Shown piece by piece: positions 8,207 through 17,281 of a stretch of DNA of 64,000 bases (position 1 is its first letter; each line of letters begins with the position of its first letter). Both the position numbers and the translations under genes were made by a program. Source of the DNA: Azonexus sp. (GTDB lineage: Bacteria; Pseudomonadota; Gammaproteobacteria; Burkholderiales; Rhodocyclaceae); NCBI GenBank assembly GCA_017983615.1, contig JAGOBB010000002.1:62001-126000 (forward strand), in the 5' to 3' direction. The notes below the pieces were generated by a model. The model ran no database searches and had not been told where the DNA came from. It worked only from the letters and a program-made list of their open reading frames with translations.

Positions 8207-10675
8207 ATGTCAAGAAAAAAGCTGTCAAAAATCCGTCGTGCCGACCCCTTCTTCGAGCGTGAATTGGCCCGCTATGAGTTTCCATTGCCGTCGCGTGAGT
8301 ACGTGTCTCAGGTGCTGGCGGACGAAGGGCGACCGCTGGAGTTTGCCGAACTGATTGAACTGCTGGATATCACTAGCAGCGAACGCGAGATGTTCCAGCG
8401 CCGCCTCGGCGCCATGGAGCGCGAAGGGCAGTTGCTACGCAACCGCAAGGGCGCCTACATCCTGCCCGAACGGGCCAGCCTGACGCCGGGCCGTATCCAG
8501 GGGCATCCGGACGGCTATGGCTTCCTTGTCCCCGATGACGGCAGTGCCGACATCTTTCTCGACCAGCATCAGATGCGCAAGGTGCTGCATGGCGACCGGG
8601 CGCTGGTCCGGGTCACCGGCATCGACCGCAAGGGACGGCCTGAAGGCGGTATCGTCGAGGTCACCGAACGGGTCAATACGCGGATCGTTGGCCGGGTTTT
8701 TGTCGAGCATGGGGTGGTCGTCGTGGCGCCGGAGAACAAGCGCATTGCCCAGGATATCCTGGTGCCGCCGGAGAGCAAGGCGAAGCACAAGCCGCAATCC
8801 GGACAGGTGGTGATGGTCGAGATCATCGAGCAGCCGAGCAAGTTCTCGCAGCCGATCGGCAAGATTATCGAGGTGCTCGGCAACTACGCCGATCCGGGCA
8901 TGGAAATCGAGATCGCGCTGCGCAAGCACGATCTGCCGTTCGAGTTTTCGAGGGCGGCGCTGGACGAGAACAAGGCGCTGCCGGACAAGGTCAAGAAAGC
9001 TGATTTTGCCGGCCGCGAGGATTTGCGCGAATTGCCGCTAGTGACCATCGACGGCGAGACGGCACGTGATTTCGACGACGCGGTGTTCTGCGAGAAGAAG
9101 GGGCGTGGCTGGCGGCTGGTGGTGGCGATTGCTGACGTCTCGCATTACGTCAAGCCGGGCATGGCGCTCGACAAGGAGGCGCTGGAGCGCGGCAATTCGG
9201 TGTATTTCCCGCGCCGGGTCATCCCGATGCTGCCGGAGAAACTGTCGAACGGTATCTGTTCGCTGAATCCGGACGTCGAGCGGATGGCCATGGTTTGCGA
9301 CATGGAGATCAGTTCGAGCGGCAAGATCGGCAAGTACCGCTTTTATCCGGCGGTTTTTCGCTCGCATGCCCGGCTGACCTATAACCTGGTGTGGTCGTGG
9401 CTGGCCGGTGAAAAAGTGCCGGAAACCGATGCCCACCGTAGCGTTTTGCCGCACGTGCAGAACCTCTACAAGCTGTTCGGCGCTTTGCACAAGGCGCGCG
9501 GCCAGCGTGGCGCGATCGATTTCGAGACCACCGAGACGCAGATGCTATTCAACGATCAGGGCAAGATCGAGAACATCGTGCCGGTGGTGCGCAACGACGC
9601 CCACCGCATCATCGAGGAGTGCATGCTGGCGGCCAATGTCTGCGCCTCGGATTTCCTGGCCGAGCACAAGCAGACCTGCCTCTACCGCATCCACGAGTCG
9701 CCGTCGGAAGACAAGCTGAAGAACCTGCGCGCCTTCCTCGGCGAGTTCGGCCTGGCTCTCGGCGGCGGAGATGCGCCGACGGCCAAGGATTACGGCCTGC
9801 TGCTCGAAAAGGTCAAGCTGCGTCCCGATTTCCAGTTGTTGCAGACGGTCATGCTGCGTTCGCTGAAGCAGGCGATGTACAGCCCGGACAACGTCGGCCA
9901 CTTCGGCCTGGCCTACGAGCATTACACCCACTTCACCTCGCCGATTCGTCGTTACCCCGACCTGCTGGTGCATCGGGCGATCAAGGCGGTGCTCGCCGGC
10001 GAGAAGTATGTGCCGACCCGCGAGTGGGACGACATCGGCCTGCAATGTTCGTCGACCGAACGCAGGGCTGACGAGGCGACGCGCGACGTCGAGAACTGGC
10101 TGAAGTGCTTCTTCATGAAGGAGCGCATCGGCGAGGAATTTGACGGGACGATTTCGGCGGTGACGGCATTCGGCATTTTCGTGGCGCTCGACACCATCTA
10201 CATCGAAGGCCTGGTGCATGTTTCAGAACTCGGTTCGGATTATTTCCAGTTCGACAACATCAAGCACCAGATGCTCGGTGAGCGGACCGGTCAGCGTTTC
10301 CGGCTCGGTGACAGGGTGCGGGTCAGGCTGGTCCGGGCGGATCTGGAGTCTAATCGGATCGACTTCGTGCTGGCTGGTGACGACAAGGCGTCGCGGGGCC
10401 GGGGCGGGGCTGGAAAGACCTCGCCGAAGTCGGCTGGTCGTCCGGTCGTGGCCAGGGCGTCCGTTGAACATGAGCGGCCGCCTGTGTCAGCCGTCAAGTC
10501 TGCAGGTCGGGCGAGGAGCAAGACCACGGCCAAGCCGGTGGCAGCGGTCAAGACAAGCTCGCCGGCAAAGGCAGCTGCCAAGCCAGCCGGCAAGAAGAAA
10601 ACGTCTACTAGCAAGGCCAAGGTCGGCGCCGGCAAAGCGCCGCGGAAAACGGCCCAAAAAAAGGGGCGACCGTAG
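8207..10675 (+). CDS. rnr: Ribonuclease R
   Basis: A processive 3'-5' exoribonuclease of 822 residues (E. coli about 813) that degrades structured RNA. Seen: N-terminal helix-turn-helix-like and cold-shock domains, the RNB catalytic centre with GETARDFDDAV, and a C-terminal S1 domain starting near EEFDGTISAVTAFGIFV. A Lys/Ala/Pro-rich basic tail of about 100 residues follows. The start is ATG 8207 (MSRKKLSKIRR); the frame is open further upstream, but that region is the antisense of the tRNA. The stop codon itself lies inside a copy of the dispersed repeat. rlmB, its usual partner, is two genes away. Confidence 0.96.
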   Translation: MSRKKLSKIRRADPFFERELARYEFPLPSREYVSQVLADEGRPLEFAELIELLDITSSEREMFQRRLGAMEREGQLLRNRKGAYILPERASLTPGRIQGHPDGYGFLVPDDGSADIFLDQHQMRKVLHGDRALVRVTGIDRKGRPEGGIVEVTERVNTRIVGRVFVEHGVVVVAPENKRIAQDILVPPESKAKHKPQSGQVVMVEIIEQPSKFSQPIGKIIEVLGNYADPGMEIEIALRKHDLPFEFSRAALDENKALPDKVKKADFAGREDLRELPLVTIDGETARDFDDAVFCEKKGRGWRLVVAIADVSHYVKPGMALDKEALERGNSVYFPRRVIPMLPEKLSNGICSLNPDVERMAMVCDMEISSSGKIGKYRFYPAVFRSHARLTYNLVWSWLAGEKVPETDAHRSVLPHVQNLYKLFGALHKARGQRGAIDFETTETQMLFNDQGKIENIVPVVRNDAHRIIEECMLAANVCASDFLAEHKQTCLYRIHESPSEDKLKNLRAFLGEFGLALGGGDAPTAKDYGLLLEKVKLRPDFQLLQTVMLRSLKQAMYSPDNVGHFGLAYEHYTHFTSPIRRYPDLLVHRAIKAVLAGEKYVPTREWDDIGLQCSSTERRADEATRDVENWLKCFFMKERIGEEFDGTISAVTAFGIFVALDTIYIEGLVHVSELGSDYFQFDNIKHQMLGERTGQRFRLGDRVRVRLVRADLESNRIDFVLAGDDKASRGRGGAGKTSPKSAGRPVVARASVEHERPPVSAVKSAGRARSKTTAKPVAAVKTSSPAKAAAKPAGKKKTSTSKAKVGAGKAPRKTAQKKGRP

Positions 10676-10680
10676 CATTC
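10643..10680 (+). repeat. Dispersed uptake-signal-like repeat, copy A
   Basis: Core CGACCGTAGCATTC at 10667-10680, preceded by GGCCC, an A7 run and GGGG. It supplies the rnr stop codon (the TAG of CGTAGC). This copy has an A-run where most have a T-run in this orientation. Confidence 0.75.
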
Positions 10681-10681
10681 G

Positions 10682-11548
10682 TCAGTGGTGCGTCGGGTCG
10701 AGCAGGTCGTTGGTCTTGTGAACGATGTTGGCGACCTGGCTTTCGTCCAGGCCGGGCAATTGCTCGGTCAGCCACTCGAGAGTCGCGCCGGGGATGATGT
10801 GCTTGGCTTCGGCGATGTCGGAAGGCAGCGCCGGGCTTTCACCGCCTTCGGCATGAAGATGGCGGGCCGTGTCGACGCACAGGCGGGACAGGTTGGCGCG
10901 GGTGTTGTCGACGCCGCGGATCAGTTGTGTCAGCAGGCCGGGCAGGTGCCAGATCAAGGCGACCTTGAGCGTGAGATCCTTGAAGCGGAACCCACAGGTA
11001 TCCAACTGGGCCTGCACCGAGCGCTGCGAGTGCCCTGAATGCAATGCTGCCAGGGCAGTTTGCGGGATTTCATCGGCAAAGGACCAGAGCAGCAATTCGC
11101 CGATTTCGGAGAGCAGGGCGGCCATGGCAATTTCATCGGGCGAGACATCGGCTCGGGCCGATCCCCAGCGCAGGGCAAGCCGGCTGGCCAGATGGGCTCG
11201 CGCTTCGCATTCGACCAGGCCAGGGTTGCTTTCATCGGTTTCCGGGCATTCGAGCAGCAGCTTGTGGAAAGTATCCGTGCCAAGCTGCATGACGGCGCCG
11301 AGCGGTGTGGTTGTTTCATGGCCTAGGCGTTGGGCGCGATGATTTTCGGCTTCGCGTAGGAGTCGCAGGCAGAGAAACGGGTCGGCGGCTGCGATGTCGG
11401 CGAGATCGCGGGCAGCCAGGCGTTCTCCCTGTGCCGCCTCGAGTTCAAGCAGGCGTGCCTTGGAGCGTGGCATGCAGGGCAATTCCCGGCTGCTCAGATA
11501 GGCTGCCCATTGATCGACGCCCCACCGTTTCTGGTTCTCCGTCAGCAC
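10682..11548 (-). CDS. HDOD-domain protein
   Basis: A 288-residue protein with one HDOD domain, an HD-superfamily fold lacking the metal-binding His-Asp set, found in bacterial signalling proteins. Seen: LPCMPRSKARLLELE start of the domain, DPFLCLRLLREAE, and the C-terminal helices with VALIWHLPGLLTQLI. No EAL or receiver domain is attached. The start codon is GTG at 11548. It converges on rnr with only six bases between stops and lies opposite to the hemerythrin gene. The target process is unknown. Confidence 0.85.
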   Translation of the reverse strand: MLTENQKRWGVDQWAAYLSSRELPCMPRSKARLLELEAAQGERLAARDLADIAAADPFLCLRLLREAENHRAQRLGHETTTPLGAVMQLGTDTFHKLLLECPETDESNPGLVECEARAHLASRLALRWGSARADVSPDEIAMAALLSEIGELLLWSFADEIPQTALAALHSGHSQRSVQAQLDTCGFRFKDLTLKVALIWHLPGLLTQLIRGVDNTRANLSRLCVDTARHLHAEGGESPALPSDIAEAKHIIPGATLEWLTEQLPGLDESQVANIVHKTNDLLDPTHH

Positions 11549-11661
11549 GTTATCCCCTCGTTGGCTGTTGGGCGGACATTACTACAAAAGTTGACAATTT
11601 AATGGGCGGATAGATTCGCAGTCGCTGTAGAATAATTGCCTTTACTACTTTCGGAATAGCG

Positions 11662-12225
11662 ATGACCGCTCAACGGATGGTTGCCAAGCCATGGACAACT
11701 GGGGTTTCCGTTGACGCGCTGTCCGACGTGGTTGCGCATTGGCGGGAGACCGGCGAGTTGCCGCCGGAGCTGGTCACCGGTCACAAGCTGATCGATTTCG
11801 AGCATCGTTTCCTGGTTTCCTCCATCGCAGACCTGCAACGGGTGTGTATTGACCACGAAGCCCATGCCAACTGTCTTGGTTGCTCGCCAGAGCAGCGTGT
11901 CAAGTGCGAGGGCAATCTGATCTGCATGCTTGGCGACGTGTTTTCCTTCATCCTTGAACATTTCAAGAACGAAGAAACCATCATGCGTGAATCGCTGCTC
12001 CTGACGGTTGATCGCGATGTCTGCCAGGCTCACATGGAAGACCATGCCGCCATCGCTGCCAAGGTGCAGGAAATCGTCTCCTCGCTTGACCGCTTGCACA
12101 CGGTGTCGCGCATTCGCGAACTCGATGCCTTGCTGGCCCGCTGGATGACCAATCACATTGCGTTGCACGACATGCTGCTGTCGCGCTGGATTTCGCGCGA
12201 GGATTCGCTGCTCCGCGATTTCTGA
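11662..12225 (+). CDS. Hemerythrin-like protein with a Cys-rich insert
   Basis: A 187-residue hemerythrin-type di-iron protein, likely an O2 or NO sensor or carrier. Candidate iron ligands are visible in the expected order: HKLIDFEH (about 40-47), HFKNEE (about 99-104), HMEDH and NHIALHD. Between the first and second helices is an unusual insert with four cysteines, NCLGCSPEQRVKCEGNLIC, plus a fifth Cys just upstream. Such a set could hold a metal or form a redox switch; that is inference. The gene stands between rnr and rlmB but on its own promoter region. Confidence 0.85.
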   Translation: MTAQRMVAKPWTTGVSVDALSDVVAHWRETGELPPELVTGHKLIDFEHRFLVSSIADLQRVCIDHEAHANCLGCSPEQRVKCEGNLICMLGDVFSFILEHFKNEETIMRESLLLTVDRDVCQAHMEDHAAIAAKVQEIVSSLDRLHTVSRIRELDALLARWMTNHIALHDMLLSRWISREDSLLRDF

Positions 12226-12302
12226 CCGGTCGCGGCCGGCGCGGTTTTTGGCAGCAGCAGCGGGCAGGGTAAAATTCGCCATCCGAATTCACGAAAGCCC
12301 CC

Positions 12303-13034
12303 ATGTCTTCCCGCCTGATCTACGGCTTTCATGCCGTGACCGCCAAGCTTCGCCACGACCCGGAATCGGTCAAGGAAATCCTGATCGACGCGACGCGCCA
12401 TGATGCACGCGCCCGCGACCTGCTGGCGCATGCCGAACTGCAGGGCGTCAAGGTCATCGCCGGTGATGGCAAGCGGCTCGACGGCATGGCGCCGGGAGCC
12501 CGTCATCAGGGCGTCATCGCCCGCATCGAGGGGGGGCGCAAGGCGGCGCATCTCGACGACGTGCTCGACACGCTCGAAGAGCCGGCTTTTCTGCTCGTTC
12601 TCGACGGCATTACCGACCCGCGCAACCTGGGCGCCTGCCTGCGCGTCGCCGATGCGGCCGGCGTTCACGCGGTGATCGCCCCCAAGGACCGGGCCGTCGG
12701 CCTGACCGACGTGGCGGCCAAGACGGCCTGCGGCGCGGCCGAAACGGTGCCTTACGTAATGGTGACCAATCTGGCGCGGACCCTGCGCGAATTGCAGGAA
12801 CGCGAGATCTGGGTGATTGGCACGGCCGGCGAGGCGGAGAGCGATCTTTACGCAGCCGAATGGCCGAAGGCGACGGCGTGGGTGCTGGGTGCCGAAGGCG
12901 AGGGGATGCGCCGGCTGACCCGCGAGAACTGTGACCAGCTGGTCAAGATTCCCATGCACGGCACGGTGGAAAGCCTCAACGTTTCCGTGGCTGCCGGGAT
13001 TTGTCTGTTCGAGGCGCGTCGCCGCCTCGGCTAG
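12303..13034 (+). CDS. rlmB: 23S rRNA (guanosine-2'-O)-methyltransferase RlmB
   Basis: A 243-residue SpoU-family (SPOUT) enzyme that 2'-O-methylates G2251 in the 23S P-loop. The N-terminal substrate-binding domain begins with YGFHAV. The catalytic domain contains DGITDPRNLGACLRVADAAG (motif 1), VLGAEGEGMRRL (motif 2) and IPMHGTVESLNVSVAAGI (motif 3, knot). Length matches the family. It normally follows rnr directly; here two unrelated genes separate them. Confidence 0.96.
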   Translation: MSSRLIYGFHAVTAKLRHDPESVKEILIDATRHDARARDLLAHAELQGVKVIAGDGKRLDGMAPGARHQGVIARIEGGRKAAHLDDVLDTLEEPAFLLVLDGITDPRNLGACLRVADAAGVHAVIAPKDRAVGLTDVAAKTACGAAETVPYVMVTNLARTLRELQEREIWVIGTAGEAESDLYAAEWPKATAWVLGAEGEGMRRLTRENCDQLVKIPMHGTVESLNVSVAAGICLFEARRRLG

Positions 13035-13036
13035 AT

Positions 13037-14017
13037 TCAATTTTCGGCAGCGACGACGCGATTTCGCCCGGCTGACTTGGCGCGATAGAGCGCGCTGTCG
13101 GCTGCTTGGATCAGCATTTCAGGGGTGTTGCCGGCATTGGGGAGCCGCACGGCGACGCCCAGGCTGAGCGAGACGCGCGGAGAGGTTTCCGAGGCAGCAT
13201 GGCGAATGGCCAGGTCGCGTACCGCCGTGCAGATGCGCTCGGCGACGGCCGTGGCGCCGGCCAGGTCGGTGTTGGGCATGATGATGGCGAACTCTTCGCC
13301 GCCATAGCGCGCCGTCAGGTCGGCGGGCCGGAAGACGGTGGCGGCGATGGCGCCGGCGACCAGGCGCAGGCACTCATCACCTTTCTGGTGGCCGTAGTGA
13401 TCGTTGTAGAGCTTGAAGTGATCGACGTCGGCAAGAATGAAGGCGAGCGGTGTCGCGTTACGCTGGCCGCATTTCCATTCGTGCTGTAGTTTTTCGTCCA
13501 GCGAGCGGCGATTGGCCAGCCCGGTCAGGCTGTCTACAGTGGCCAGATTTTGCAGTGCCATTTCGGCCAGCTTCTGGTCGGTGATGTCACGCAGGGTTTC
13601 GACGACGGCAACCAGCTTGCCGTGGTCGTCGTAGATCGGACCGGCGTCCACCGCCAGGTAGCGCTTTTCACCGGACACCGGCATGACACACCAGTTTTCG
13701 GCACGCAGCCCGAAGCCGAACTCACCGGGGCTGGTGTGCGCGGCATAGAGTTCGGACAGCTTGTCGTATTCGTCGTGGACAACCAGATCGGCCAGGCAGG
13801 GGCGTGCTTCGCTGTAGAAGCCGCGCCACTGGTTGCTGGTGCCGACGATGTCGGCGGCTGGAATGCCGGTCAGCCGTTCGCAGGCATGGTTCCAGATGGT
13901 GACGCGATGTTCGGCATCGAGCACGAAGGTGGGGACGACCAGGTGTTGCATCAGGCGCACGGCCAGGCTATGGACCAGGTCTCGGCTGGCGGGATTGATG
14001 TCCGGAACGAGATTCAA
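13037..14017 (-). CDS. PAS-GGDEF diguanylate cyclase
   Basis: A 326-residue cytoplasmic protein predicted to make c-di-GMP. A PAS domain (about residues 25-140, with FVLDAEHRVTIWNHACERLTG) precedes a GGDEF domain whose active site reads GGEEF. RPAD lies five residues before it, giving an intact product-inhibition I-site. I keep the TTG start at 14017 because GGAG lies seven bases before it; an ATG 22 codons later is the alternative. It is the last gene of a minus-strand run that begins with the DUF599 gene. Confidence 0.9.
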   Translation of the reverse strand: MNLVPDINPASRDLVHSLAVRLMQHLVVPTFVLDAEHRVTIWNHACERLTGIPAADIVGTSNQWRGFYSEARPCLADLVVHDEYDKLSELYAAHTSPGEFGFGLRAENWCVMPVSGEKRYLAVDAGPIYDDHGKLVAVVETLRDITDQKLAEMALQNLATVDSLTGLANRRSLDEKLQHEWKCGQRNATPLAFILADVDHFKLYNDHYGHQKGDECLRLVAGAIAATVFRPADLTARYGGEEFAIIMPNTDLAGATAVAERICTAVRDLAIRHAASETSPRVSLSLGVAVRLPNAGNTPEMLIQAADSALYRAKSAGRNRVVAAEN

Positions 14018-14138
14018 GGAGTGTCTCCGATCGATTTTGGGTGGTGCTCGAAGGTGAAGCGCGCCGGGTATTCCGGTCTGATGGTGCCGGAAACATACCC
14101 CTAGGCGGAACCCTTGTCAAAGCCTGCACTGCCTCTGT

Positions 14139-15482
14139 TCATCGGGAACGGGAGAGGTCGAGGTCGGCGCGGTTGATTTCATCGACATAGATGCCGGTAG
14201 ATGCCGGCTGGCTACTGGCATGACAGGCGACTTCGACGTTGGCCAGTGGCTTTGCCTTGTGCAGCACCTCCACCGCACAGCGCCCGAAAACACTGTCGAT
14301 GGTGGCCAGAAGATGGCGGGCGTAGGGCGTTTCCAGCTTGCCGTCGAGGATCAGGTTGGCGAGCAGCACGCCGTCCGGCTTCAGCACGCGGCGGGTGGCG
14401 GCCCAGAACTCGCGGGTGACCAGATGGCTCGGGATGGCGGTGTGCGAGCTGTAGACATCGACGACGACGGCATCGAAGCGGCGTTCAGTGGTGGCTATGA
14501 AGCGCCGGGCATCGTCGGCGATGAACTCGCCGCGTGCCGGCTCGCGCAGGAAGTGCTTTTCGGCGATGGCGCGGATGGCCGGGTCGATGTCGACGTAGGT
14601 GTAGCGATTGAGTGGTTCGCGGTGCGACAGCGTGAAGCCGCCAGCGCCGAGGACCAGAATGTCCTTGTCCTTGAAGCCGAGGTCATCGAGCAGGACCTGG
14701 CGCAGGTGCTTGATGTAGCGCGTGTAGTTGGGCGGTTCGCTGTCATCGAGCAGGGAGGCCAGCGACTTGTTGACGAAGAAGGCGCGCGGCGCTTGCTGGC
14801 CGGGCAGTTCGACCGGGCCGACGATGTACTCGGCGTAGGCGGTGTCGGCAGTGACCGGCGACTGGAGATTGAGCAGGGCGGCAAATGCTACGGTGAGCAG
14901 CGAAAAAAGGCCAAATTTCAAATTTCTGCCGGTGAGCAGCACGACGCCAACGAGCAGTCCGAGCGAGCAGGCGAACACCGCGGCCGACACCCCCAGCCAT
15001 TGCATGACGAGCAGCGACAGCGTCAGCGAGCCGAGGAAGGAGCCGAGGGTGGACCAGTAAAGCGCCAGGCCGCTGGCTTCGCCGGTTCGTTCGGCCTGCA
15101 TCAGGTTGGTCAGGATCGGCACGGTCTGGCCGAGCAGCCAGGCCAGCGGGCAGAGGATGCCGGCGATGAAGCACAGGTAGGCGAACAGCGCCGGTTGCAG
15201 GTGGGCGAACATGCCGTCGACGGTGAGGCCGGCCAGCCCGATGCCGGCCAGCGCGGCCGAGATCAGGAAATTGCGGGCGACGATGCGCCGGTAGTCGGCC
15301 GCCACCCGGGCGCCGGAGGCGTAGCCGAGAGCCAGGGCGAGCAGGAAGAAACCGATGGTCGGCGCGGTGACGACGATGGAACTGCCGACATGCGGTACCA
15401 GCCGGCGCAGGGCGATGACCTCGGCGCCGAGCGAGCAGAAGCCTTCGATGAAGACGATGGCGTAGAGCAGGGTGCGAGACAT
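14139..15482 (-). CDS. Membrane-fused spermidine-synthase-like methyltransferase-fold protein
   Basis: A 447-residue protein. The N-terminal half has about seven hydrophobic segments (MSRTLLYAIVFIEGFCSLGAE onward). The C-terminal half is a spermidine-synthase-type Rossmann domain: LVLGAGGFTLSH, then YVDIDPAI and VVVDVYSSHTAIPSHL. The substrate is unknown; fused family members are often annotated as spermidine synthases without proof. The start overlaps the rarD stop (ATGA). A copy of the dispersed repeat lies inside the gene and encodes LKFGLFSLLTVAF. Confidence 0.85.
   Translation of the reverse strand: MSRTLLYAIVFIEGFCSLGAEVIALRRLVPHVGSSIVVTAPTIGFFLLALALGYASGARVAADYRRIVARNFLISAALAGIGLAGLTVDGMFAHLQPALFAYLCFIAGILCPLAWLLGQTVPILTNLMQAERTGEASGLALYWSTLGSFLGSLTLSLLVMQWLGVSAAVFACSLGLLVGVVLLTGRNLKFGLFSLLTVAFAALLNLQSPVTADTAYAEYIVGPVELPGQQAPRAFFVNKSLASLLDDSEPPNYTRYIKHLRQVLLDDLGFKDKDILVLGAGGFTLSHREPLNRYTYVDIDPAIRAIAEKHFLREPARGEFIADDARRFIATTERRFDAVVVDVYSSHTAIPSHLVTREFWAATRRVLKPDGVLLANLILDGKLETPYARHLLATIDSVFGRCAVEVLHKAKPLANVEVACHASSQPASTGIYVDEINRADLDLSRSR
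14883..14925 (-). repeat. Dispersed uptake-signal-like repeat, copy B
   Basis: On the plus strand: core AAATGCTACGGT at 14883-14894, then an A6 tract, GGCC, and AAATTT twice. It is in frame inside the membrane-fused spermidine-synthase-like gene, sense-oriented with that gene by the T-tract-first reading. Confidence 0.85.
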
Positions 15483-16369
15483 CAGCCCGGCCTCCGGTGC
15501 TTCTGCCAGGCGCTCCAGCTAAAGATGAACAGGCCGAGCCAGATCAGCGCGAAACTGGCCAGCCGGGCCGGCTGCAGCGGTTCATCGAAGACGACCACGG
15601 CAGTGAGGAATTGCATGGTCGGATTGATGTACATCAGCATGCCGACCATGGCCAGGTCGAGGCGCTGGGTGGCAGCAGCGAAGGCCATCAGCGGCAGGGC
15701 GGTCAGGATACCCGAGCCGACCAGCAATGCTACGGTACCCCCCTCAAAAAGGCCAAAAACGAAATGTCCCTGCTGCGCCTGCCAAACCGTGTAGATCAGG
15801 CAGAGCGGCAGCATGGCCAGGGTTTCCAGGCACAGCCCGGAAATGGCGTCGACCGGCACCTGCTTGCGCAGCAGGCCGTAGCTGCCGAAGGTCAGGGCGA
15901 GGAACAGCGAAATCCACGGCAGGGTGCCAAGCGTAGCCAGTTCGTTGCCGACGGCGATGACGGCCAGACCGATGGCCGCCCATTCCTTGCCGTTGAGCTT
16001 TTCCTTGAGGACGAGCAGGCCGAGCAGCACATTGACCAGCGGGGTCAGGAAGTAGCCGAGGCTGGAGGCGACGACCTGATGGTGATTGACCGCCCACAGG
16101 AAGCCCAGCCAATTGGCGCTGAGCAACAGCGCGGCAAGCGCCAGGCGGACGAGGTGGCGGGGTGTCGCGAACAGGGCGAAGACGTTCGCCCAGCGGTGGC
16201 GCAGCGTGAGCAGCAATGCCACGAAGGCAAAGGCCCAGGTGGTCCGGTGACAGAGGATGTCGATCGGCTCGATCGCCGCCAGTTGGCGAAAATAAAGCGG
16301 GAAGAAGCCCCAGATGACATAGGCGGTCAGACCGTAGGCGATGCCGGCCAGCGGGGCTTGCCGGTTCAT
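15482..16369 (-). CDS. rarD: EamA-family transporter RarD
   Basis: A 295-residue inner-membrane protein with ten predicted spans and the RarD opening GIAYGLTAYVIWGFFPLYF. HRTTWAF, NHHQVVASSLGYFLTPLVN and QRLDLAMVGMLMYINPT are family landmarks. The substrate of RarD proteins is not established. It starts four bases after the DUF599 stop and overlaps the next gene by ATGA, so the three form an operon. The dispersed repeat encodes FVFGLFEGGTVALL in the loop after IYTVWQAQQ. Confidence 0.92.
   Translation of the reverse strand: MNRQAPLAGIAYGLTAYVIWGFFPLYFRQLAAIEPIDILCHRTTWAFAFVALLLTLRHRWANVFALFATPRHLVRLALAALLLSANWLGFLWAVNHHQVVASSLGYFLTPLVNVLLGLLVLKEKLNGKEWAAIGLAVIAVGNELATLGTLPWISLFLALTFGSYGLLRKQVPVDAISGLCLETLAMLPLCLIYTVWQAQQGHFVFGLFEGGTVALLVGSGILTALPLMAFAAATQRLDLAMVGMLMYINPTMQFLTAVVVFDEPLQPARLASFALIWLGLFIFSWSAWQKHRRPG
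15724..15766 (-). repeat. Dispersed uptake-signal-like repeat, copy C
   Basis: On the plus strand: core GCAATGCTACGGT at 15724-15736, a C-rich spacer, A5, GGCC, then AAAAACGAAAT. It lies within rarD in frame. Confidence 0.8.
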
Positions 16370-16373
16370 CGTC

Positions 16374-17060
16374 TCAGTCGCGCAGGACGCGCAGCGCCGG
16401 CGAACGGTAGTCGCGGCGGAAGAGTACGACCAGCACGATCACCGACAAGAGACCGAGGGCCCAGCTGTTGAGCAGCCAGCCGGTGGCAGCCAGCCCGAAG
16501 TAGTAGGCGCGGATGCCGCGGTTGAAGTCGTCACCGGCCAGGTTGTTGGCGCCGGCCACGCGATGCGCGTAGGCGTCGATGCCCGGCTCGCCGGTCTTGC
16601 CCATCGGCGCAGCGCCAACCAGGATGGAGAGCAGGTTGAACTGGCGCAGCGACCACGTGAACTTGAAATAGGCAAAAACGAAGCTGACCAGCACCAGCAT
16701 CAGCTTGATTTCGAGCAGTTCGCGGTTGCCGGCGTTGGCGAAGGGCAGGTCGGCGGCGATGTTGATCAGCTTGTCAGATGCGCCGAGCGCGGCGACCAGG
16801 CCGGCGATGATGTAGATGGTGGTATTGGCGTAGAACGATACGCTGGTCATCAGGTTGCCGATCAGCGTCGAATCCATGACCCGGATGTCGCGTTCCAGCA
16901 TGCGGTAGGCCCAGAGCAGGCGGAAATTCTGGCTGGTCCCGATCAGACCGTCGGCCCCGCGTCGGCTGTGCTCCGAAAACCAGGCATAGCCGGCCCAGCA
17001 GGCGAAAAAGACGGCCAGGGAAAACCAGTCGGCGAAAGCGAGGTGGGGCAGAGCGTGCAT
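16374..17060 (-). CDS. DUF599 membrane protein
   Basis: A 228-residue inner-membrane protein with about five spans, matching the DUF599 family of unknown function. Landmarks are DWFSLAVFFACWAGYAWF near the start, LMTSVSFYANTTIYIIAGL, and a C-terminal NRGIRAYYFGLAATGWLL. The start at ATG 17060 (MHALPHLAFAD) is preceded by a GGGGG stretch. An in-frame start 32 codons upstream would add a polar stretch unlike the family. First gene of the DUF599-rarD-spermidine-synthase-like operon. Confidence 0.85.
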   Translation of the reverse strand: MHALPHLAFADWFSLAVFFACWAGYAWFSEHSRRGADGLIGTSQNFRLLWAYRMLERDIRVMDSTLIGNLMTSVSFYANTTIYIIAGLVAALGASDKLINIAADLPFANAGNRELLEIKLMLVLVSFVFAYFKFTWSLRQFNLLSILVGAAPMGKTGEPGIDAYAHRVAGANNLAGDDFNRGIRAYYFGLAATGWLLNSWALGLLSVIVLVVLFRRDYRSPALRVLRD

Positions 17061-17281
17061 GCCCCCATATTGCCATAGCCGGCCGCCGAAAAGCCAACCG
17101 TGCCGGCCGTCCCGGTGCTGCCTCTTTCCTGATGCCAGACTGGCCCAGGGATGCACACGGTATATCAGTGAAAACCCGGTTGCATGCGGCCGGCGCTTTG
17201 TTCTATTCTGGAATCCCCAGCACGGAGGCTTGAAGCAGCCTTCGATGTTCCAGCGTGAGGCCCAAACGAGGCACGACGACG

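Noticed and set aside
11591-11616. TTGACA upstream of the hemerythrin gene as a -35 box
   Set aside because: The nearest -10-like hexamers are at unsuitable spacing (14 or 31 bases).
14220-15794. Long open frame on the plus strand, antisense to rarD and the spermidine-synthase-like gene
   Set aside because: GC-rich shadow of two well-supported minus-strand genes; its translation is low-complexity Gln/Glu/Arg-rich.
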